From: DASWZN01 sp036404435
GTDB lineage: Bacteria > Acidobacteriota > Terriglobia > Bryobacterales > Bryobacteraceae
Reading direction: 5' to 3'
DNA: 64,000 nt
Assembly (NCBI GenBank): GCA_036404435.1
Contig: DASWZN010000068.1
Location: forward strand, 71,012-135,011
Shown: positions 59,070 through 64,000 of the stretch, piece by piece
How the letters are laid out: every line of letters starts with the position of its first letter
Position numbering within the stretch: the first letter of the stretch is position 1
Notes under the pieces: model-generated
Told to the model about the DNA's origin: nothing
The model's input: only the letters and a program-made list of their open reading frames with translations
The model's database searches: none
Program-made: the position numbers and the translations under genes

Positions 59070-60219
59070 CCCCCGCGGCGTCCTAACGGGCATTCATTTT
59101 CTGGACGGCGACCAAGCCTGCTGCGAAGGCGCGCTGGCGGCGGGTGCGCGATTTGCCGCAGGCTACCCCATCACGCCGTCGACGGAGGTGGTGGAGCGGT
59201 TCGCGGCCCGCATCCCGACCGTGGGCGGCACATTCATCCAGATGGAGGACGAACTGGCCGCGTCGATCACCATCCTGGGCGCGGTGTGGGGCGGAGCGAA
59301 GGCTCTCACGGTGACCTCCGGCCCCGGCTATTCGTTGATGATGGAGCACATCGGGTACGCGGCCATGACCGAGACGCCGTGCGTATTCGTGGACGTGCAG
59401 CGCGGCGGCCCATCGACCGGCCTCCCGACCCTGCCGGCCCAGGCCGACATGATGCAGGCGCGCTGGGGATCGCACGGCGATTACGAAATCATCGCGCTGT
59501 GCCCAAACTCGCCGCAGGAGTGCTTCGACCTCACTATCAAGGCCTTCAACCTGGCGGAAGAATACCGCACGCCGGTGATGTTCATGATGGATGAGTGCGT
59601 CGGGCACATGACCGAGAAGGTGATCATCCCGCCGCCCGGCGAGCTCGATATTTACCCGCGCCGCCACACCAACCGGCCGCCCGGCAAATACAAGCCCTAC
59701 GAGCCGGCCGAGGACCTGGTCCCGGCCATGGCGCACGCGGGCGAGGGCCACCGCTTCCACGTTACCGGCCTGACACACGACGAGCGCGGCTATCCCTCCA
59801 TGACGGTGGCGACGCAGGACAAGCTGGTGCGCCGGCTGCAACAGAAGATTCAATCGGCGGAGGAACGGCTCACCTTTACGGACGAAGCGGATCTCGACGA
59901 CGCCGAGGTGGCGGTGGTCTCCTACGGAATCACGTCGCGGGTGGCGCAAAGGGCGATCGACATGGCGCGCGAGCGAGGCGTCAAGGTGGGCCGCTGCCGG
60001 CTGATCGGCATATGGCCCTTCCCGGACAAGCGATTGCGTCAAATCGCCCAACGCGGCGTCAAGGCGTTCGTGGTTCCGGAGCTCAACCTGGGGCAGATCT
60101 CGCGCGAAGTCCAACGCGCCACGGGGCGCACGGCGAACACGATTGCGGTGACGCACGCCGGCGGCAGCGTGCATCGCCCCGAGCAGATCCTGAACGCCAT
60201 CCTGGAGGCGGCAAAATGA
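59059..60219 (+). CDS. korA: 2-Oxoacid:ferredoxin oxidoreductase, alpha subunit
   Basis: A 386-residue subunit starting MQADPRGVLTGIHFLDGDQACCEGALAAGARFAAGYPITPSTEV, followed by IQMEDELAASITILGAVWGGAKALTVTSGPGYSLMMEHIGYAAMTETPCVFVDVQRGGPSTGLPT, the substrate-binding alpha domain, and PFPDKRLRQIAQRGVKAFVVPELNLGQISREV in the beta domain. With korB it forms the ThDP enzyme that joins or splits CO2 and acyl-CoA, most likely 2-oxoglutarate/succinyl-CoA (GYPITPSTEV and size are those of KorA-like). It overlaps korB by 4 bp. Confidence 0.93.
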   Translation: MQADPRGVLTGIHFLDGDQACCEGALAAGARFAAGYPITPSTEVVERFAARIPTVGGTFIQMEDELAASITILGAVWGGAKALTVTSGPGYSLMMEHIGYAAMTETPCVFVDVQRGGPSTGLPTLPAQADMMQARWGSHGDYEIIALCPNSPQECFDLTIKAFNLAEEYRTPVMFMMDECVGHMTEKVIIPPPGELDIYPRRHTNRPPGKYKPYEPAEDLVPAMAHAGEGHRFHVTGLTHDERGYPSMTVATQDKLVRRLQQKIQSAEERLTFTDEADLDDAEVAVVSYGITSRVAQRAIDMARERGVKVGRCRLIGIWPFPDKRLRQIAQRGVKAFVVPELNLGQISREVQRATGRTANTIAVTHAGGSVHRPEQILNAILEAAK

Positions 60220-61088
60220 CGACGACCATCGAAGCGCCCGTGAACCCGGTCGAGCCGTTCCTGCGCACGGAGCGAATCCCGCACATCTGGTGCCCGGGCT
60301 GCGGCATCGGGACCACGGTGAACTGTTTCGCCCGCGCGCTGCTCGAATCCAAGATGGACCTGAACCGCGTGGCGCTGGTCTCGGGCATCGGCTGCACGGG
60401 CCGCGTGGCGGGCTACGTCGCGCTCGATTCGTTCCACACCACACACGGGCGGGCCATCCCGTTCGCCACGGGCTTGAAGCTGGCGAACCCGAACCTGGAG
60501 GTAGTGGTCTACTCGGGGGATGGAGACCTGACGGCCATCGGCGGCAACCACCTGATTCACGCCGCGCGCCGCAACATGGACATCAAAGTCATCTGCGTGA
60601 ACAACCTGATCTATGCGATGACGGGCGGGCAGACGGCGCCCACCACGCCGGCCACAGCCATCACCACCACCGCGCCCTACGGATGTTACGAGCCGGCGTT
60701 CGATCTGCCGTCGCTGGTGGCTGCCGCCGGCGCCTCCTACGTGGCGCGCTGGACGACTTTCCACGTGCGGCAGGTGACCAAGGCCATGTCCGAGATGTTC
60801 CAGCGGCGCGGCTTCTGCTTCCTGGAGGTGATCTCGCCCTGCCCCACGCTGTACCAGCGCCGCAACAAGATGGGTGACGGGCTGGACGCGATGAAGTTCT
60901 ACAAGGAGCACAGCAAGGTGAAACACGGCGCGTCGCTGGACGAGCTGGCGATCACGAAGGAAGGCGAGATCGTGGTCGGCAAGTTCGTCGACCGCGTGAG
61001 GCCGGACTACCAGGAACTGATGCGGGGCCGGCTGTCCTCGCAACTGGGCGAGCGCTACATCGAGGCGGAATGTTCGGCATGCGGCTGA
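60216..61088 (+). CDS. korB: 2-Oxoacid:ferredoxin oxidoreductase, beta subunit
   Basis: A 290-residue ThDP-binding subunit. IPHIWCPGCGIGTTVNCFARALLES, SGIGCTGRVAGYVALDSFHTTHGRAIPFATGLKLANPNLEVVVYSGDGDLTAIGGNHLIHAARRNMDIKVICVNNLIYAMTGGQTAPTTP gives the GDG..NN ThDP motif and the cluster Cys residues, ending with KHGASLDELAITKEGEIVVGKFVDRVRPDYQELM. ATG 60216 overlaps korA by 4 bp. The last bases overlap korC by 19 bp. With the other subunits it could run the reductive or the oxidative TCA step with ferredoxin. Confidence 0.93.
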   Translation: MTTTIEAPVNPVEPFLRTERIPHIWCPGCGIGTTVNCFARALLESKMDLNRVALVSGIGCTGRVAGYVALDSFHTTHGRAIPFATGLKLANPNLEVVVYSGDGDLTAIGGNHLIHAARRNMDIKVICVNNLIYAMTGGQTAPTTPATAITTTAPYGCYEPAFDLPSLVAAAGASYVARWTTFHVRQVTKAMSEMFQRRGFCFLEVISPCPTLYQRRNKMGDGLDAMKFYKEHSKVKHGASLDELAITKEGEIVVGKFVDRVRPDYQELMRGRLSSQLGERYIEAECSACG

Positions 61089-61654
61089 CGGAGATTCGTG
61101 TTGCGGGATTTGGCGGCCAGGGAGTAATTCTCTCGGCCCAGGTGATCGGCAAGGCGGCCGCGATTTTCGAGGGCGGCTACGCCACGATGACCCAGAACTT
61201 CGGGCCGGAGGCGCGCGGCGGCGCGGCCAGCGCCCAGTTGATCCTGTCGGACAGCCCGATTCTTTACCCGTACGTGACGGGCCTGGATTTCTTGGTGGTG
61301 ATGTCGCAGGAGGCCTACACGCGCTTCGCGCCGGAGCTGAAGGACACCGGCGTGCTGATCGTCGAGGAAGACCTGGTGCGCATCGCGGGGCTGAAGAGCG
61401 GCGTGCGGGTGTACGGCGTCCCGGCGACGCGGCTGGCCGAGGAGCTGGGCAGGAAGATGGTGCTGAACGTGGTGATGGTCGGCTTCTTCGCGGCCGTGAC
61501 CGGGCTGCTCAAGCCGGAATCGCTGCGGAAGGCGGTGGCGGATTCGGTGCCGCCGGCGACGCGGGAGCTGAATTTGCGGGCGTTCGATAAGGGGTTCGAG
61601 TTCGGGGTAGCGCACGAGGCGACGGTAGGGCGGGCGTTTCCGCCTGCCCGCTGA
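61070..61654 (+). CDS. korC: 2-Oxoacid:ferredoxin oxidoreductase, gamma subunit
   Basis: A 194-residue subunit: MFGMRLTEIRVAGFGGQGVILSAQVIGKAAAIFEGGYATMTQNFGPEARGGAASAQLILSD, the gamma signature, then a Rossmann-like rest. The last residues, VGRAFPPAR, are coded by a hairpin of REP-like form (GGGCGGGCG-TTTC-CGCCTGCCC, 61630-61651), so a palindrome seems to have altered or supplied the C-terminus. It ends the korDABC unit. It may also be seen as KorG in other naming. Confidence 0.9.
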   Translation: MFGMRLTEIRVAGFGGQGVILSAQVIGKAAAIFEGGYATMTQNFGPEARGGAASAQLILSDSPILYPYVTGLDFLVVMSQEAYTRFAPELKDTGVLIVEEDLVRIAGLKSGVRVYGVPATRLAEELGRKMVLNVVMVGFFAAVTGLLKPESLRKAVADSVPPATRELNLRAFDKGFEFGVAHEATVGRAFPPAR

Positions 61655-63067
61655 AATTAGGGGACGAGAGCGCCCAAGGACTTGCATCCCAGAAGGGGAC
61701 CCCGGCTGGCGCCGGCCGGCGCTGGGATACGGATCACGCGCTTATAGTCGATCCAGCAGAGCGGCCACAGGCCTCAGAAGATGCTCGGCCCAAGCCGCAC
61801 GGAAGTCCAGAGTTGCCAGTACGCAGTCGTCGCCCTGGGGCCAATATTCTGCATCTGCCCTCGGCCCGGAGAAGCTGTCATAGGTACCGTCCGCGAGATG
61901 GCGTCGGTGCGGTTCCAGGACCTGCAGGAGATGCAGAATCACATGCGCGAGACCATCGACGGCGGACGCGACCGGTTACAGGTTCAGGCAGGACAGGGGG
62001 GCCTTCCGGCCGCACCGGAGGGCGCCGCCGCGCCGCCAGTGCAATCGGCTTTTGCCCCGATCGCTCCACCACCCGATCCAAACGTCGCCAGCGAGCCTCA
62101 GGCAGCAGGCGGGAGATGCGGATCGCACGGAACAGCAGGTGATGAGCGAGGCCAAAGCCCCGGGGGAACCAGTAGGACTGGACCCGGACGCTCAGCGCAA
62201 GCCAACCGCTACCCGAAATCGTGCGGCGCTCCGTAACGCTCGGGCACCGGACGTCGCTCATGTCGGGCCAAGGTCGGTTTGCGGTTCGTGACTGCGCGGC
62301 CAATGAAAAATCGCGCTCGCGTTGGCGACGATGTTCAGGGCCGCCGACCCTCCGACCGCATGGGACACGGCGGCACACAAATGCCGGCCACACGGGCTGC
62401 CATTGCGCGAGTCTCGCCGCTCACCACCACCGTCTACACCCCCTATGCGTTGGGCTGACCCCACAATCGAGCATAAATCACCCCACAGGGGAGAATCACA
62501 TCCTCTCCTCTTATGCGCCGCTTAGACGTACCCCATAAGCGGCCCCGATATGAAACCACCGTCATAGTAAGAGCACTTAAACAAAGATTAACTGAGCTTC
62601 CTGACAACGCCGCGAGAGGAAGAGATCTTCACCTCCGCAATCATCTTGCAAACGCGGCGGAGAAGATTTTACACCCTGAATCCAGGAAATACCCACCGAC
62701 CGGATAGAACCGTCACCGTAAGTCGTTCCACTGCATATGACAGCGCGCGGAGCGCCGATTGGCCCCATGAGTGCCTTCTCCGGGCTCGCTGCTGCCACGC
62801 AGCCTCTGCCGCCGATGTTACTTCTTGCGTGCAGAGGACAGTAACGGTACCGGAGTTAACAGGGCCGCATTAACCATATGGGTCTTGTTTCTCAGTCCGC
62901 CTGTCCAACATAGTAAGCTGCAGCTCTGATCTGGCATCAGGTTCGCCGCGCCGCCGGCTGCTGCGCTCCGCTTTTACGTTCTCGATACGAAAAAGCACGA
63001 GTACCTGCCCTTTTCCTGGGCGCCATATGTCTTGGCCGAAGGGCATAGAGGAAGGAATTTTCATCCG
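61655..63067. other. 1.4-kb gap, eroded or non-coding
   Basis: No gene is supportable here. In the first part (61660-62400) open frames on both strands are short, overlap each other and lack start signals; one minus-strand stretch (about 61742-61975, with LHLLQVLEPHRRHLADGTYDSF) could be a gene remnant but matches nothing I know. From about 62400 to 63060 the GC content drops clearly below that of the neighbours, as in a long promoter region or inserted DNA. GC-rich palindromes stand near 61690-61725. Confidence 0.6.
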
Positions 63068-64000
63068 ATGACTTTGAAGTGCATGACCCGCCCCTTGCTG
63101 TTGCAGTTGGGCCTGTTTGCTATCTTGCCGGGGATTGTCTGGGCGCAGACTCCGACGCCGCACCTGTTCTTCTCCGACCTGGTGAATGGGCCCAATTCGG
63201 GCGGCCAGGGCAACAACGGCGCTTTCGTAACCCTCTACGGCAATTACTTCGGCTCCAATCCCACCGTCACGGTCGGCGGAGGACAGGCCATCGTCACGAT
63301 GCCTCCGTCCTCATACCTGTGGTACCAGAAGATGACCATCCAGTTGGGCGCACTCGCTCAAACCGGCAATATCGTCGTTTCTAACTCGAACGGTACTTCG
63401 AACGGGCTGCCGTTCGCCGTGAACTCGAGCAGCATCTATTTCGTGGCTACCACTGGCAGCGATTCCGCCGCCGGCTCCTATACCGCTCCGTGGAAAACTC
63501 TCCTGCACGCGGTGCAAACCACCGGGGCCGGCTCCATCATTTACGGCATGACTGGTGTCTCCCAAACCGCCGACGATGGGACCGGCTGGGACACGTCCAT
63601 GCTGTTGCGGCAGACCTGGTGCCAGGGAACCGCAGCCAGCCCCAAGGCTCTGATCGCGTATCCTGGCGCCACCGTGACCGTCGGCACGACGGGGACTTCA
63701 CCGTCCTACGGCATTCGCGCCACGGACTCTTCGGGCGGCGCCTGCGGCGGCAACTGGGTTATAGCGGGGCTAACGCTGCGAGGCATCCAGCCCATTCAGA
63801 CTGCCGGGCCGAGCACCAACTGGCGCATCATCGGCAACGACGTCTCGAATCCCCAGGCAAGCGGCAACAACGGCGGCGGATCGGCCCTGGGCGTGGAACA
63901 GTCCACTTACACCGAGGTCCTGGGCAATAACGGCCACGACATGAATCTGGCCAGCACCGACCGCCTCCAGCAGGCCTTCTACCCGGGCACCGACAGCAAT
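63068..64000 (+). CDS. Exported IPT/TIG plus parallel beta-helix-like protein, C-terminus beyond window
   Basis: The first 311 residues of an exported protein. Signal: MTLKCMTRPLLLQLGLFAILPGIVWAQ. Residues about 30-120 look like an IPT/TIG sandwich (GAFVTLYGNYFGSNPTVTVGGGQAIV, IVVSNSNGTSNGLPFAVNSS); from about 125 the text SIYFVATTGSDSAAGSYTAPWKTLLHAVQ is the usual opening of right-handed beta-helix proteins, with IAGLTLRGIQPIQTAGPSTNWRIIGNDVSN and VLGNNGHD as first coils. Such proteins often bind or cleave polysaccharides (pectate lyase-like). GAGGAAGG lies 12 bases before ATG 63068. It is cut by the right edge, so catalytic residues cannot be seen. Confidence 0.8.
   Translation, partial: MTLKCMTRPLLLQLGLFAILPGIVWAQTPTPHLFFSDLVNGPNSGGQGNNGAFVTLYGNYFGSNPTVTVGGGQAIVTMPPSSYLWYQKMTIQLGALAQTGNIVVSNSNGTSNGLPFAVNSSSIYFVATTGSDSAAGSYTAPWKTLLHAVQTTGAGSIIYGMTGVSQTADDGTGWDTSMLLRQTWCQGTAASPKALIAYPGATVTVGTTGTSPSYGIRATDSSGGACGGNWVIAGLTLRGIQPIQTAGPSTNWRIIGNDVSNPQASGNNGGGSALGVEQSTYTEVLGNNGHDMNLASTDRLQQAFYPGTDSN

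Noticed and set aside
61742..62393. Several overlapping short frames in the gap after korC
   Set aside because: Frames on both strands are alike in length, have Arg/Pro-rich translations and no ribosome-binding sites; at best gene debris.

Overview
The window is a high-GC (well over 60 percent) stretch of a Gram-negative, rod-shaped bacterial chromosome, most likely an acidobacterium of the Solibacteres/Bryobacterales type. Supporting signs are a TPR plus VWA protein of the kind expanded in Acidobacteria, a TonB/OmpH/HlyD envelope gene set, a complete mreBCD set, many small conserved hypotheticals of acidobacterial character, and plant-polymer enzymes (GH94 cellobiose phosphorylase beside a GH3 beta-glucosidase). 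The placement is inference from gene content; no rRNA is present.

Layout. 1-3.1 kb: efflux adaptor (cut by the window edge), Gfo/Idh/MocA oxidoreductase, TonB-like protein. 3.15-6.75 kb: a compact five-gene operon in which every gene overlaps the next by 4 bp (nucleotidyltransferase, PqqD, lasso-type B2 protease, HprK-like kinase, methyltransferase), followed by two tandem 45-codon genes whose products carry a lasso-type leader (YxxPxI...T) but only 7-8 residues after it. No lasso cyclase is present. This is the best candidate for an undescribed RiPP-like system. 6.9-9.7 kb: mreBCD. 9.7-14.1 kb: nitronate monooxygenase-like enzyme, tRNA-Thr(CGT), membrane pyrophosphatase. 14.1-19.5 kb: secreted glycoside hydrolase, receiver protein, methyltransferase, membrane protein with winged-helix regulator. 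19.5-23.2 kb: SMC. 23.5-25.9 kb: DUF5343-like, GAF and Ycf48-like proteins.

25.9-26.75 kb has no gene but contains IS21-like end repeats and a roughly 0.5 kb block of nested helices that reads as a structured RNA on the + strand. 26.75-37.7 kb holds zinc-ribbon, class IV aminotransferase, HipA-like kinase, histone H1-like, MltD-like, EF-G-II, alkyltransferase-like, CCA-adding enzyme/HD, OmpH and GroES genes. 37.7-44 kb is a long palindromic element, then cellodextrin metabolism (GH94, GH3) around a TPR membrane protein. 44.4-50.4 kb is branched-chain amino acid synthesis (ilvB-ilvN-ilvC-cimA, minus strand), preceded by an untracked 39-codon leader peptide rich in Val/Ile/Leu and a terminator hairpin, i.e. 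transcription attenuation.

50.6-54.9 kb is a short phage-derived block (small helical protein, terminase large subunit, portal-like protein, TIM-barrel-like tail protein) without capsid, integrase or lysis genes. Then come a MarR/DoxX pair, a VWA gene split by a frameshift, a four-subunit 2-oxoacid:ferredoxin oxidoreductase (korDABC), 1.4 kb of eroded or non-coding DNA, and the start of a secreted beta-helix-like protein cut by the window end. Short GC-rich palindromes of a REP-like kind recur in several intergenic gaps.
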